Assembly (NCBI GenBank): GCA_017512745.1
Contig: JAFWEV010000086.1
Span: 1-47,756, forward strand
Reading direction: 5' to 3'
DNA from: Oscillospiraceae bacterium
GTDB lineage: Bacteria; Bacillota; Clostridia; Oscillospirales; Ruminococcaceae
DNA: 47,756 nt
Shown here: piece after piece, positions 9,372-18,211 of the stretch
How the letters are laid out: every line of letters starts with the position of its first letter
How positions within the stretch are numbered: the first letter of the stretch is position 1
Notes under the pieces: model-generated
Seen by the model: only the letters and a program-made list of their open reading frames with translations
The model's database searches: none
Told to the model about the DNA's origin: nothing
Made by a program: the position numbers and the translations under genes

Positions 9372-10424
9372 TTATGCCTCTTGTTCCGTAAGATCCTTAT
9401 ATGCCGCAAACATCAGTTCTGCGGGCACATGTGTAAACAGCGGCTTGAAAGCGTTGATCTTTGAGCAGTCGAGTCTGAAGACCGCTTTAAGTCCGGAGTC
9501 GTAGTCCTGAAGAAGCCCATCCGTAACAGCAATTCCGAAACGTTTGCCGCCTGCAACATTTCTTATGGTGGACAGTGTTCTGTCATATGCGGGATTGTTG
9601 ACGGTATTAACAACAACCGTCGAAAACCTCTTTGTGTTTAAGGTTAGAGCGTTGACGTGAAGATAGTCTTCGCTCTCTTCAACGGTAGTAACAACTCCTG
9701 TGAATTTATAAATTATGTACCTTATCAACCATGCGGAAGCATAATCCCATGAGGTTCCTATGGTCTCGAAGAACTCCGCATCGCTCTCCTTAAGATCATG
9801 CGAAGCTTTCAGAGCATATTCCGACAGCCCTTCAAGTCCTTCTACCAGTGACTTGCAGGTTTTTTCAAGCTGATCGTCGAATACGGCTACAAGTTCCTCA
9901 TCGAGAGTCCCGTCCGCAAGACCTTCGGCCTCGGCATATCCTATAGCCATCGCAAGCCCGCGCACATATGAGGCGGCGCCGCAGACATCCTGTCCGTTCA
10001 CGCATGTGAACACTTCTCCGCCTTCGGAAACTTCCGACCCATCAACGGTGAGAGATATTACCGAGCCCCCGCATTCGACTGCTCTGTCAGCAGCCTTCTG
10101 GCATCCGTCAGATCCGTCGATGTTGAACGTGATGAGTCTCGGTTCTTTGCCTATCTCGAAATCCTCAAGCTGTGAGGAAAACTTTATCGGTGTCGATGCG
10201 GTGATATATTCTCCTGTCCACGCGGTGAAATCTCTGAATACGGTCTTGGCTGCAAGCGCTGCCGCATATCCGGCACCCGTTCCGACAAGGAACGGTCTTC
10301 CGGCGTTTTTGAGCTCGCGCTCATCAAGATTCTCTATGACATCTTCCCTTGTGAGCCTGACAAGTTCGGGGACCACTGAATACAGTTCTCTGATCTCTTC
10401 TTTTACTCTATCAAAAACTGACAT
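9372..10424 (-). CDS. SIS-domain sugar isomerase/deglycase-like protein B
   Basis: This protein of about 350 residues has two sugar isomerase (SIS) halves. The first has the GTGAGYAAALAA phosphosugar loop, and the second starts near GTSWDYASAW. Such proteins bind phosphosugars and act as aldose-ketose isomerases, deaminases or deglycases (AgaS/FrlB types). An ATG at 10442 overlaps the upstream stop, but AAGGAG is seven bases before the ATG at 10424 (MSVFDRVK), so that start is preferred. It probably works with the adjacent SIS protein and the kinase. The first domain is the more divergent, so one copy may be structural. Confidence 0.8.
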   Translation of the reverse strand: MSVFDRVKEEIRELYSVVPELVRLTREDVIENLDERELKNAGRPFLVGTGAGYAAALAAKTVFRDFTAWTGEYITASTPIKFSSQLEDFEIGKEPRLITFNIDGSDGCQKAADRAVECGGSVISLTVDGSEVSEGGEVFTCVNGQDVCGAASYVRGLAMAIGYAEAEGLADGTLDEELVAVFDDQLEKTCKSLVEGLEGLSEYALKASHDLKESDAEFFETIGTSWDYASAWLIRYIIYKFTGVVTTVEESEDYLHVNALTLNTKRFSTVVVNTVNNPAYDRTLSTIRNVAGGKRFGIAVTDGLLQDYDSGLKAVFRLDCSKINAFKPLFTHVPAELMFAAYKDLTEQEA

Positions 10425-10438
10425 GTCTTTGCTCCTTA

Positions 10439-11617
10439 TCATTCGATCACCCTGAGCGGCTGATTGGAGATAACATCCCCGAAATTAACTCTCATCGCAG
10501 CATGTTCCGCATCTCCTCGCCTGTAGAACGGCACGCCTCTCATCTCTTTGATGTATCCGCAGAGAAAACCGATCGGGCAGTACTGCATGAGCGGTTTCGC
10601 CCAGTGATATTCGGGAGACGGCAATCTGAAGACCTCAGCGCCATCCGGGATAATGTCCTCTTCCGCATCGGTAAAGACGATGACCGGTCTTCCGAACTCT
10701 ATCATCTTCTCTATCGCCGCTACAGTTTCTTCCAGAGCCCCGTTGTCCTTATCGAGAATAACCACGGTTCCTATCTTCTCAGGATCTTTTGCATTTGCGT
10801 TGACCCTGAGCCAGTTGTCCGGTGTGTCAAAGCATGCACAATCCCCGAACGCTTCGACAAATTTAGCCGCAACAAACCACGTTGTTGCTTCGTCCGGACC
10901 TGAGCCCACCACTTCAAAGCTGGAGAAATCATTCCATCTCTGGGCTAGTTCCCACATTCTGAGATCCATGGGCTCAAGCAGTTCTTTTGTGAACTTCTCG
11001 GCATACTGCATCATGCTCTCTCTGTATTCGTCAGCCTGCGCTGAAGAGTAGTTCCCTCTCAGTTCTCCTATCCTTATTGCAAGGAGCATTAGGGTAAAAG
11101 TAGTGCTGAAATACGATCTCTGGCACGGTGCATGCTCCGTATACTCGCCGCATTCGAAAACCGGCATCTTTATATGTAGGGATCCGTCACATTCCGCTTC
11201 AAGCTGCGAATTCTCAACAAGGAAGTTGACTATCGCAAATGTCTTAGCCTTTTTTGAGATCTCATTGACCCTCTTTGCGGCCTCTACTACTCTGGATGTC
11301 ATACCTCTTGATGAGATCCCATAAAACAGGATATTGTCGAAATCCTCTCCGTCCATGCATCTCGAGACATCTATTGCCTGCGTTCCGAACATCGGAAGAC
11401 CTGTCAGTTTTCTGAATGCCTCCTGCGCCGCTAGCGCAGCACAGTACGAATCGCCGCAGCCTGCCGCGAAGATCTTTCTCGGCATTACGGCTTCTGCTCT
11501 CGTGATGCTTTCATATATCTCTTCCGCATTGATCTCATACAGCTGTCTCGCGAAAGTGCATAGATCATACGATTCGAGCCGCATGGAATTATTGCATTCT
11601 TCTCTTGTTTTTGACAT
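10439..11617 (-). CDS. SIS-domain sugar isomerase/deglycase-like protein A
   Basis: This protein of 392 residues has two SIS domains. The first has AAGCGDSYCAALAAQEAF with the classic GCGDS phosphosugar loop, and the second has VVGSGPDEATTWF. It is a likely partner of the next SIS gene, whose in-frame upstream ATG overlaps its stop. It starts seven bases after the OFA carrier stop, with an AGAAGGA site. The gene order carrier, two SIS proteins, kinase resembles fructosamine or amino-sugar utilisation operons, where a SIS enzyme splits the phosphorylated conjugate. That role is inference. Confidence 0.82.
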   Translation of the reverse strand: MSKTREECNNSMRLESYDLCTFARQLYEINAEEIYESITRAEAVMPRKIFAAGCGDSYCAALAAQEAFRKLTGLPMFGTQAIDVSRCMDGEDFDNILFYGISSRGMTSRVVEAAKRVNEISKKAKTFAIVNFLVENSQLEAECDGSLHIKMPVFECGEYTEHAPCQRSYFSTTFTLMLLAIRIGELRGNYSSAQADEYRESMMQYAEKFTKELLEPMDLRMWELAQRWNDFSSFEVVGSGPDEATTWFVAAKFVEAFGDCACFDTPDNWLRVNANAKDPEKIGTVVILDKDNGALEETVAAIEKMIEFGRPVIVFTDAEEDIIPDGAEVFRLPSPEYHWAKPLMQYCPIGFLCGYIKEMRGVPFYRRGDAEHAAMRVNFGDVISNQPLRVIE

Positions 11618-11624
11618 TGCCGGT

Positions 11625-12878
11625 TTATCCTTCTGCAGTAGCTTTATATTTTCTGATCATACCGTTGCACACGAAATTGAGCACAAGACATGTGGCCATC
11701 ATCACAAGGCCGAGCGCCACGGACGGAATATATGAGCTGCTCGCCCCTATTACCGTACCGAAGAGCGTAACTCCAATGGCGGAGAGCCCGTTGCTCGTTA
11801 TCGATACATACGAGTAAATTTTTGTATAATCCTTCAGCCCGAACAGATGTCTTGTCCACACCGGGAATATTACCGAATTGATGGCCATCGTTGCCCCCTG
11901 GAAGACAATCGCGGGATATACCAGGAAATCGACTTTCCCGAACATGAGGAACAGGAATGCGAAGAAGGACATACCCATGGCAAAGACATTTGCCTTTTCT
12001 ATTCCGAATTTATCGATGAACTGTCCGGTCAGGATCTTTATGAATATACTTCCGAACATTGTGATCGAGATGAATGTCCCTGCAGCTTCCGGAGAATACC
12101 CGAATGACTCCCCGAGTCCTGAAAGCATCTGATTGTATGTTGAGTCTATAGCGGCAAATGCGACGGCTATAAGCATCAGCCAAAACGCAAGCATCCTGAA
12201 AGCCTGTTTTGCGGTAAAGCCTGAGAGATCAAGTCCGTCAGACGATGTTCCCGTATCCTCCGCGTCTTCTTTATATCCGTAAGGTTTAAGACCCATGTCC
12301 GAAGGTCTGAATCGGACAGCAAACATATTGAGCGGTACAAGTAAGATATAGAGAATGACTGCGAGAACAATATATGCTGTCCTCCATCCGCTGTTTCTTA
12401 TGATGACGGCGCCGACGCTGTTCATTATTGCGCCCATGACTCCGCTCGACGCGGACACAGCTCCGAACACAAGACCTCTCTTCTCTATGAACCAGTTGTT
12501 GACGAGAAGGGATATCGCCATAGTGAGCAGGAATGCGCTGCAGATACCCTGGACAGCTCCGACGACATACCACTGCCAGAGCTTGTTGAACCATGCCTGT
12601 ACGAGCTGAGCTGTCGCCATTATGACTCCGGCCGTGCCCATCACGAGCCTCAGATTGCAGTTTGGCAGCACTTTGGCGGCAATCGGTATTGCGACAACAC
12701 TGGCTATACCGTACAGAGTGGCATAGAAAGTGAGTTCTCCGAGTCCGAACCCAAGATCCTGACAGATCGGATTGAAGAACATTCCCCTGCAGTTGGCTAT
12801 GGTTCCGAGGACCGCAGCCTGATTGCATAGACATGCAAGCGCTATCACCCACGCAAAATGCAGTTTTCCTTTATTCAT
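11625..12878 (-). CDS. OFA-family MFS transporter, first gene of the SIS/kinase operon
   Basis: This is a 417-residue carrier with the OFA markers NCRGMFFNPICQDLG and NNWFIEKRGLVFG. The frame is open up to 12959, but GGAAGGAT sits correctly for the ATG at 12878 (MNKGKLHF), and a promoter lies just upstream, so the longer form is rejected. It is followed seven bases later by the SIS genes. It probably imports the compound handled by this cluster. It is paralogous to the carrier at 6536-7795. Confidence 0.9.
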   Translation of the reverse strand: MNKGKLHFAWVIALACLCNQAAVLGTIANCRGMFFNPICQDLGFGLGELTFYATLYGIASVVAIPIAAKVLPNCNLRLVMGTAGVIMATAQLVQAWFNKLWQWYVVGAVQGICSAFLLTMAISLLVNNWFIEKRGLVFGAVSASSGVMGAIMNSVGAVIIRNSGWRTAYIVLAVILYILLVPLNMFAVRFRPSDMGLKPYGYKEDAEDTGTSSDGLDLSGFTAKQAFRMLAFWLMLIAVAFAAIDSTYNQMLSGLGESFGYSPEAAGTFISITMFGSIFIKILTGQFIDKFGIEKANVFAMGMSFFAFLFLMFGKVDFLVYPAIVFQGATMAINSVIFPVWTRHLFGLKDYTKIYSYVSITSNGLSAIGVTLFGTVIGASSSYIPSVALGLVMMATCLVLNFVCNGMIRKYKATAEG

Positions 12879-12900
12879 TTCACTTATCCTTCCGTTTTTT

Positions 12901-12938
12901 CCACCTTTTAATATAGCATACAGCAGGTGGTTGAACAA
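12901..12938 (-). promoter_or_regulatory. Promoter of the SIS/kinase operon with flanking inverted repeat
   Basis: On the minus strand, TTGTTC (12933-12938) is 17 bp from TATATT (12910-12915), with an extended TGC just before the -10. CCACCT (12901-12906) and AGGTGG (12925-12930) form an inverted repeat around the -10 box and could be an operator. Confidence 0.65.
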
Positions 12939-12982
12939 ACAGAAACGATGTCTCCGCAACAGGCAGAGTCACCGCTTCCAGA

Positions 12983-13540
12983 TTACATATTCCTGACTTT
13001 TTCCACAATTTTTGAAAACACCGTCACAACTGCAGGCTCTGGTGTTCCCGCGATAGCTTCGTCAAACTCTATCCATTTGACTCCGGCATTTTCATCGAGT
13101 TTTGGTCTGACCGCAACGTCCTCATTTGCTTCCAGCAGATATGTGACATTGAAGTGTTCATGCGCCGGTACATATTTCCCTCTTTTTATGTGTGGTTCCA
13201 CATGTACGGTTTCAATGGAAAAAATATCTTCGGATACAGGCCTTGCGTCAGATACACCTGTCTCCTCTTCCGTCTCCTTGAGAGCTACTTTCAGCATGTC
13301 ATCCATACCGTCGGCATGTCCGCCTATCCAAGTCCAGGATTTGTAGATATTGTGATAAGCAAAAAGAACTTTTGTGCGTTCCCGATTCACGATCCAGGCG
13401 GAAGCTGTAAAATGGCATAGCAGATTGTCGCGGACAAGAACATCGGGCATCGTTTCAAGATATTTGAGCATCACTTCTCTGTCCACCCGTTCCTGTTCGT
13501 TATATGGTACATACTGTAAAAGAGCATCTTTTATACGCAT
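12983..13540 (-). CDS. Nudix hydrolase with degenerate Nudix box
   Basis: This 185-residue protein has a Nudix fold and would cleave a nucleoside diphosphate linked to another group. The box begins at GHADGMDD and ends at KETEEETGV. Asp replaces the first Glu, and Lys replaces the usual Arg of REUxEExGU, so activity or substrate may be unusual. GGAAGGAT precedes the ATG. It is the last gene of a three-gene unit with the DMT exporter and MFS carrier, with an 18-bp gap. Confidence 0.85.
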   Translation of the reverse strand: MRIKDALLQYVPYNEQERVDREVMLKYLETMPDVLVRDNLLCHFTASAWIVNRERTKVLFAYHNIYKSWTWIGGHADGMDDMLKVALKETEEETGVSDARPVSEDIFSIETVHVEPHIKRGKYVPAHEHFNVTYLLEANEDVAVRPKLDENAGVKWIEFDEAIAGTPEPAVVTVFSKIVEKVRNM

Positions 13541-13558
13541 AGGTTATTATCCTTCCGA

Positions 13559-14467
13559 TCAGATATTTATGAGTATCAGGGCTGCAAGGGTCAGCAGTAT
13601 CGAAACGATCTGCTTTCTGTTGAGTTTTTCCTTGAATATCAGCCAGCTGATCACTGTGATTATCAGAAGTGTTCCCGCTGATTCTGTCGGGTAGACTATA
13701 GCTGCAGGCAGAGTGTCAAGCGATCTCATCATGAATGAGCTGTGCATGAAGTTCGGGATACCGACAAGCGTTCCGTATAGGAAATACACGGGTTTCAGCT
13801 CGAGTTTTTCCCCGTTCTTCCTGATCTTGTGAATGGTCAAGTAGGTGCACATGACATTTGCCACAGCAAAGATCATAAACACAAAGACATCTGAGAACCC
13901 CTGCAGAGAATACGCAGAGAACAGTTTCATGTTCGTATTTATAAATCCGAGCACGAGGAAAGTGCTGAACAGAAGAAGCGGTTTCTTGATCTTCGTATTG
14001 CCCTTGAAGTCAAGACTGCTGAGCGCCATTCCGAAAACCGCGAGCACGATGCCGAACAGATGCAGCAGACCGGGAGTTTCTTTCCACAGAAGGAACGCAA
14101 CAAAGACCGGAATGATAAAGTTTACTTTGGAGAACATTTCGGTAAGTGCCGTCCCGTTCAGGAACATGCTGTGTCTCTTGATAAGGAGATTGACTACATA
14201 ATAGATACCGTTGAGCAATCCGAGGACTATTGCAAGAAGTGCAGTCCCTCCGAGTGAAGGCGTTTTGAACAGTGTTCCGAGATCAGCACGGAACAGTTCA
14301 CCGAAAACATAGAATTTTCCCTGTGCAAATACCGTTACTGCAGCTCCTACCGTACATATCCAGTAGTTGATCATCATGGTTATGTCTCCATTGACCTTTT
14401 TGTCAGTCGCACGAAACACAAGCGTAACAGTGCAGTTCGCTATTATCGCGATTATAAGAAACAGCAT
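13559..14467 (-). CDS. EamA/DMT-superfamily transporter
   Basis: This 302-residue protein has ten hydrophobic helices in two repeats of five, as in the drug/metabolite transporter superfamily. The final WLIFKEKLNRKQ loop is typical of the second EamA repeat. The substrate is unknown. It starts 13 bases after the MFS stop with a good AGGAGAAGAG site, so it is co-transcribed with that gene and the Nudix gene that follows. Confidence 0.85.
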   Translation of the reverse strand: MLFLIIAIIANCTVTLVFRATDKKVNGDITMMINYWICTVGAAVTVFAQGKFYVFGELFRADLGTLFKTPSLGGTALLAIVLGLLNGIYYVVNLLIKRHSMFLNGTALTEMFSKVNFIIPVFVAFLLWKETPGLLHLFGIVLAVFGMALSSLDFKGNTKIKKPLLLFSTFLVLGFINTNMKLFSAYSLQGFSDVFVFMIFAVANVMCTYLTIHKIRKNGEKLELKPVYFLYGTLVGIPNFMHSSFMMRSLDTLPAAIVYPTESAGTLLIITVISWLIFKEKLNRKQIVSILLTLAALILINI

Positions 14468-14480
14468 ATCTCTTCTCCTG

Positions 14481-15671
14481 TCAGTTTTCCGCTTTTCTCG
14501 GGAAATAGGTCTTCTCTATAAATATCATGCATACGATGCCTGCGATGACTGCCGGGATCGCAGCGACACGTATAGTCTGCTGCAGACCCAGAACATCGGC
14601 GATCTTTCCGGCTATCCAGTTTGTGAATAATCCTCCCAGTCCGGTACAAGTGTACATTATCTGGAGAGCAGTAGCTTTGTATTTATATTGTACTCTTTCG
14701 GAGATTATAGTCACCGTTCCCGGTATTACCAGTGAAAATGCCAGGACCTGGACTACAGTAAAGACTACTGCACATATCGCATTCGGAGCGAAACTCAGCA
14801 CGATGTTCTTGAGCGCCATTCCGAACATTCCTATGTACATGAGTCTCTTGGACGAGATCCTCGCGGATATCTTCGAGAAGGAGTACACGACGAGGAACTC
14901 GAAGAAACTCATCACAAACAGTCCCAATCCGGACATTCTAGAACTTCCGCCCAGAGTCTCAACAAGCAGCGTGTAGTAAGTCGAGATGATGTTGTTTGTG
15001 ATCATGGCAAGCGTCAGTCCGAGTATAGCTACCACGACCACCTTATCCGACAGACATTCCCTGAGAGCACCCGTAAATGTGACCTTGTCTTCCTCTGCAG
15101 TCTGGTCCCTCTGTATCGGATTCGGTATACCGAATCCTCCTATCATAACAAATCCCCACGACAGGAGAGCAAATGCGATCATTCCCGTGATGCCCCACAT
15201 GGTCATAATGAAACCCGCAATAAGCCCGCCTATTCCGTAAGCAAGTGAACCCATTCCTCTTATCTTACCGTAATCGAGACTGTCATCATAATCCTGCTTG
15301 GCCTTCAGCGCCCAGGCTTCTGCGGTCGACGTCGTCATAGTCGCTCCGGAAATACCCAGCGTGGCGAACATTATGACGATCAGCACAGACTGGTGGAATC
15401 TGAAGAGCAGCACCTGAAGCAGCGCATAGATGCTGAAAAGACCTATGACAACGATCTTCGGGTTCGATCTCTTATCCACATAGTATCCTATGAGAGTTCT
15501 TAGCACTATCGTTGCTCCGGCATTAAGAGAGAACATTCCTCCGATAAATGCCATGGAATATCCGAATCCGGTCATGAATTTGGTGAAGTATCCGAAAAAG
15601 ATCGTCTGGGCAAAATAATACCCAAACATAATAAAATAGAACCTCCAGGCGAGGTTTTCTCTTGCTTTCAT
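14481..15671 (-). CDS. MFS transporter, PF12832/LacY-like group
   Basis: This 396-residue, 12-helix carrier is the third member of the paralogue group seen at 1-2319. The motifs are GYYVDKRSNPK, AEAWALK and YGKIRGMGSLAYG. CGGAG lies eight bases before the ATG. The start is only 17 bp after a terminator-like hairpin that lies between it and a good promoter, so its expression may be controlled by attenuation. It heads the unit with the DMT and Nudix genes. Confidence 0.9.
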   Translation of the reverse strand: MKARENLAWRFYFIMFGYYFAQTIFFGYFTKFMTGFGYSMAFIGGMFSLNAGATIVLRTLIGYYVDKRSNPKIVVIGLFSIYALLQVLLFRFHQSVLIVIMFATLGISGATMTTSTAEAWALKAKQDYDDSLDYGKIRGMGSLAYGIGGLIAGFIMTMWGITGMIAFALLSWGFVMIGGFGIPNPIQRDQTAEEDKVTFTGALRECLSDKVVVVAILGLTLAMITNNIISTYYTLLVETLGGSSRMSGLGLFVMSFFEFLVVYSFSKISARISSKRLMYIGMFGMALKNIVLSFAPNAICAVVFTVVQVLAFSLVIPGTVTIISERVQYKYKATALQIMYTCTGLGGLFTNWIAGKIADVLGLQQTIRVAAIPAVIAGIVCMIFIEKTYFPRKAEN

Positions 15672-15687
15672 TGGCAGCTCCGATCAT

Positions 15688-15725
15688 TCAAAAAAGAAGC
15701 CAGGGCATTGGAAGAACGCCATGGC
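15688..15725 (-). terminator. Terminator or attenuator in the leader of the MFS unit
   Basis: On the minus strand GCCATGGC (15718-15725) pairs with GCCAGGGC region 15699-15706 (seven pairs, one mismatch), followed by a T-rich run at 15689-15695. It lies downstream of both the membrane gene at 15782-16828 and a promoter at 15742-15771. It can therefore act as terminator of the former or as attenuator of the MFS gene. Confidence 0.7.
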
Positions 15726-15741
15726 TGCAAAACTTCGCTTA

Positions 15742-15771
15742 TATATTCTTTTATTTATAGGTAAATGTCAA
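15742..15771 (-). promoter_or_regulatory. Promoter of the MFS-DMT-Nudix unit
   Basis: A perfect TTGACA -35 (15766-15771 on the minus strand) has AATATA as -10 at 18 bp (15742-15747). It sits right after the stop of the upstream gene. Confidence 0.6.
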
Positions 15772-15781
15772 GTGAACAATC

Positions 15782-16828
15782 TCACTCTGGTACCGTAGCG
15801 TCCTTTGCTGTATATATGATGGCGATCAGCGCGGAAGTCTCAACGTCGTATCTCAGCGAGCAGTAATCTTTGCCCGACAGATGATACTCTCCGTGCATAT
15901 CCTCGCTGAAAGTCACATAGTACTCGTCAGCCATAATGCTGAAGTAGTTTTCCGCTTCTTCCTTGGTTACGTTGTGCACGGTATATGTTGTGGTTTTTGA
16001 TGCTCCCATTCCTTCGGTGACTTCGGAGATCAGGTGGCCGTTCAGCGCATCGGGGAGATTCGATCCGATGGAAGTGATGTAGCTTCCGGCTATTCCCTTT
16101 ATCTCGACAGCGGTAAAGTCGACCTTTGCTCCCTTGGACAGCGTTATCTGAGTCTGAGCGTCTTTGCTCACGTAGTAATGCCATGTGTAGTTTTCCCCGT
16201 TGTCAGTATCAGTTCCGCTTCCCATGTCAAAGTACCCTAATTTTTCAAGCGCCGAACATGCTGCAGCAAAGTCTGCAGGCTTTGTCCCGTAAACATGATA
16301 CAGTTCCTTCTCTCTGACCGTCTCTACAGGTTTACCTGAGAATATGTTCGGCATCCCTGCGGGCATACCGACAGTCATGGTGATATCCCTCAGCTCTGCG
16401 TACGCTTTTACCGCGTCACTGATCTTACCGGAAGCAAGTGCGGAGAAGTCCCCTGTCAGGGCTGCATCCTTCTGTTCATCATCGAGTCCGCGCAGTGCAT
16501 TCATCTGTTCATCGGTCATCCCGAGCGCAGTAGCTGCTATTGACTCATATCTTGTTCCGGTCACATTGGGAATAAGCTGTTCTATCCCACCGCTTTTATA
16601 AGGAATATATACCTCTTTGTAGAGATGATATCCTGCAAATCCTGCAAGACATACAATGATAAGATGAATGATCATAAACGCTCTGGCAAGCGCCCTTGCA
16701 TTTTTGTTCTTCATCGTGAATGACATTACGCATGATGCAATGAGCCCGACTGCGGGTATACAGAAGAGCAGTACCATTAGAAATGCCGTTATAGTGTATA
16801 TTCTCGGTTCACGTACGGAGTTGTCCAT
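15782..16828 (-). CDS. Unknown membrane-anchored protein with extracellular domain
   Basis: I do not recognise a family. The protein has about 348 residues. Two hydrophobic helices near the N-terminus (about residues 11-35 and 48-67) are followed by a long polar region with Thr/Gly-rich stretches. This fits a DUF4190-like double-helix anchor with a domain outside the membrane. The frame is open to 16873, but AAAGGAG is spaced for the ATG at 16828 (MDNSVREP). It is probably monocistronic, with TATAAT upstream on the minus strand and a terminator downstream. Confidence 0.75.
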   Translation of the reverse strand: MDNSVREPRIYTITAFLMVLLFCIPAVGLIASCVMSFTMKNKNARALARAFMIIHLIIVCLAGFAGYHLYKEVYIPYKSGGIEQLIPNVTGTRYESIAATALGMTDEQMNALRGLDDEQKDAALTGDFSALASGKISDAVKAYAELRDITMTVGMPAGMPNIFSGKPVETVREKELYHVYGTKPADFAAACSALEKLGYFDMGSGTDTDNGENYTWHYYVSKDAQTQITLSKGAKVDFTAVEIKGIAGSYITSIGSNLPDALNGHLISEVTEGMGASKTTTYTVHNVTKEEAENYFSIMADEYYVTFSEDMHGEYHLSGKDYCSLRYDVETSALIAIIYTAKDATVPE

Positions 16829-16965
16829 ATGATCTCCTTTTATTGTATTTATCATTATTATTATAGTACACATATTAGTATAATGTTACCAAATAATGAA
16901 CGCTTTTCTCTCTGTTTTGCACAATTAAATCGCACATTATATCGTCATGTTGTACATCTAAATGC

Positions 16966-16993
16966 TTGAATAGTTGTGCAGTTTGACTATAAT
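16966..16993 (+). promoter_or_regulatory. Promoter of the 83-residue unknown gene
   Basis: TTGAAT (16966-16971), a 16-bp spacer and a perfect TATAAT (16988-16993) lie 50 bp before the ATG. Confidence 0.75.
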
Positions 16994-17042
16994 ACAGGTA
17001 TCGAATGCAGATTCGATCAAACTTTTATAGGAGGTTCTAAAG

Positions 17043-17294
17043 ATGAACACAAACGTAGCAATGTTCCGTAATGTTGCAGACACAGATAAGCTTTTCAGAG
17101 AAATAGACAAGTGTTCTGCTCCGATAACGATCGCTATACCGAGTGGTTCTTCCGAAGATCTCAGAAGAAATCGCAGACTTCAGGAAACAATAGTAACTCT
17201 GTATAACAATCATACGATTCCGGAGCTTGATCTTAACTGTGAAAGCAGTTCCGACTGGGTAGAGCTCATGCGCTATATGATCGCTGAAGCATGA
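17043..17294 (+). CDS. Small unknown protein, 83 residues
   Basis: I recognise no family. The protein is soluble, with charged residues and no membrane segment; two cysteines (near residues 24 and 66) are present. It is a real gene by context: a near-consensus promoter, a TAGGAGG ribosome binding site 8-10 bases before the ATG, and a strong terminator 50 bp after the TGA, all dedicated to this one short frame. Such a strong standalone unit suggests abundant expression. Confidence 0.8.
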   Translation: MNTNVAMFRNVADTDKLFREIDKCSAPITIAIPSGSSEDLRRNRRLQETIVTLYNNHTIPELDLNCESSSDWVELMRYMIAEA

Positions 17295-17345
17295 TCCGGG
17301 ACATTACCTAAACCTGAACAAATGAGCTGATAAATCACAAACAAT

Positions 17346-17383
17346 GCTGCAGATGCACGATCATGCATTCTGCAGCTTTTTTG
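17346..17383 (+). terminator. Rho-independent terminator of the 83-residue gene
   Basis: GCTGCAGA (17346-17353) pairs with TCTGCAGC (17369-17376), extended by an inner TGCA/TGCA, and is followed by six T residues. Confidence 0.92.
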
Positions 17384-17398
17384 TATTCATTTTGTCTT

Positions 17399-17426
17399 TT
17401 GTATTTTTATGCGATTAATGTATAAT
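17399..17426 (+). promoter_or_regulatory. Promoter of the DUF937 gene
   Basis: TTGTAT (17399-17404), a 16-bp spacer and a perfect TATAAT (17421-17426). AAGGAG follows at 17453-17458, ten bases before the ATG. Confidence 0.7.
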
Positions 17427-17468
17427 GACCTTATCCAGGTTAAAGTCAGATAAAGGAGATATATTATA

Positions 17469-18194
17469 ATGGATTTACTTAGTAGCTTACTCGGAAGTAT
17501 GACATCTTCCACTGCCGTTGATTCGATTTCCCAGAAATCCGGCGGTTCTTCTGATCAGGTTTCATCTCTTGTATCAGCTGCACTGCCCCTTCTCCTCGGT
17601 TCAATGACAAACAACGCATCCACGGAAAAAGGTGCTTCTTCCCTTCTCAACGCTCTTTCTCAGCACACATCAACAGCACCTGTTGAAGAGCAGATCAAAG
17701 AAGCTGACGAGGAAGACGGCGGAAAGATCATCAACCACATTCTCGGCAAAAACACAACAAGCGTCACAAAGACACTTTCCAAGGACACAGGTCTTTCAAC
17801 AGCACAGGTCACAAAGATCCTTGCTATCCTCGCTCCGGTACTTCTTACAGCACTCTCAGGTGCAACAAAATCAGCAAAGAAGTCCAGCGCGAAGAAATCC
17901 GCACCGGCTATTGACCTCAGTGACGGAATCGATGCAAAGGACATTCTCGGTGCAGCTTCTCTTCTTATGAGCGCAAACAATGCAAGCAGCAAGTCTTCCA
18001 AGCAGACATCTTCTTCAAGCAGCGTTGCTTCCAGTCTTGTCAGCTCACTCCTCAGCGGCGGCAGCAATTCACAGGCATCCGGAACAGCAAACCTTCTCGG
18101 AGCTCTCCTCGGCGGTGGCTCTTCCAAGGACACAAGTTCTGTTGACGGAACTGCTCTTATCAGCTCGCTGCTCACGCTCGCTGCAGGCAAATAA
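17469..18194 (+). CDS. DUF937 (YidB-like) domain protein
   Basis: This 241-residue protein is rich in Ser, Ala, Leu and Gly. The start MDLLSSLLGSM, the SSLVSAALPLLLGSM segment and the later TGLSTAQVTKILAILAPVLL segment match the DUF937/YidB family, whose function is unknown. The middle has a Lys/Ser/Ala stretch and the end has GGGSS linkers between short helices, which gives a low-complexity repeat look. There is no signal peptide. It is followed 17 bp later by a membrane protein gene, so the two are likely one transcript. Confidence 0.85.
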   Translation: MDLLSSLLGSMTSSTAVDSISQKSGGSSDQVSSLVSAALPLLLGSMTNNASTEKGASSLLNALSQHTSTAPVEEQIKEADEEDGGKIINHILGKNTTSVTKTLSKDTGLSTAQVTKILAILAPVLLTALSGATKSAKKSSAKKSAPAIDLSDGIDAKDILGAASLLMSANNASSKSSKQTSSSSSVASSLVSSLLSGGSNSQASGTANLLGALLGGGSSKDTSSVDGTALISSLLTLAAGK

Positions 18195-18211
18195 TCAAGG
18201 CGGGCGAAAAG

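Noticed and set aside
12879..12959. Longer N-terminus of the OFA carrier
   Set aside because: The added residues overlap the promoter and are not like the paralogue; the ribosome binding site fits the shorter form.
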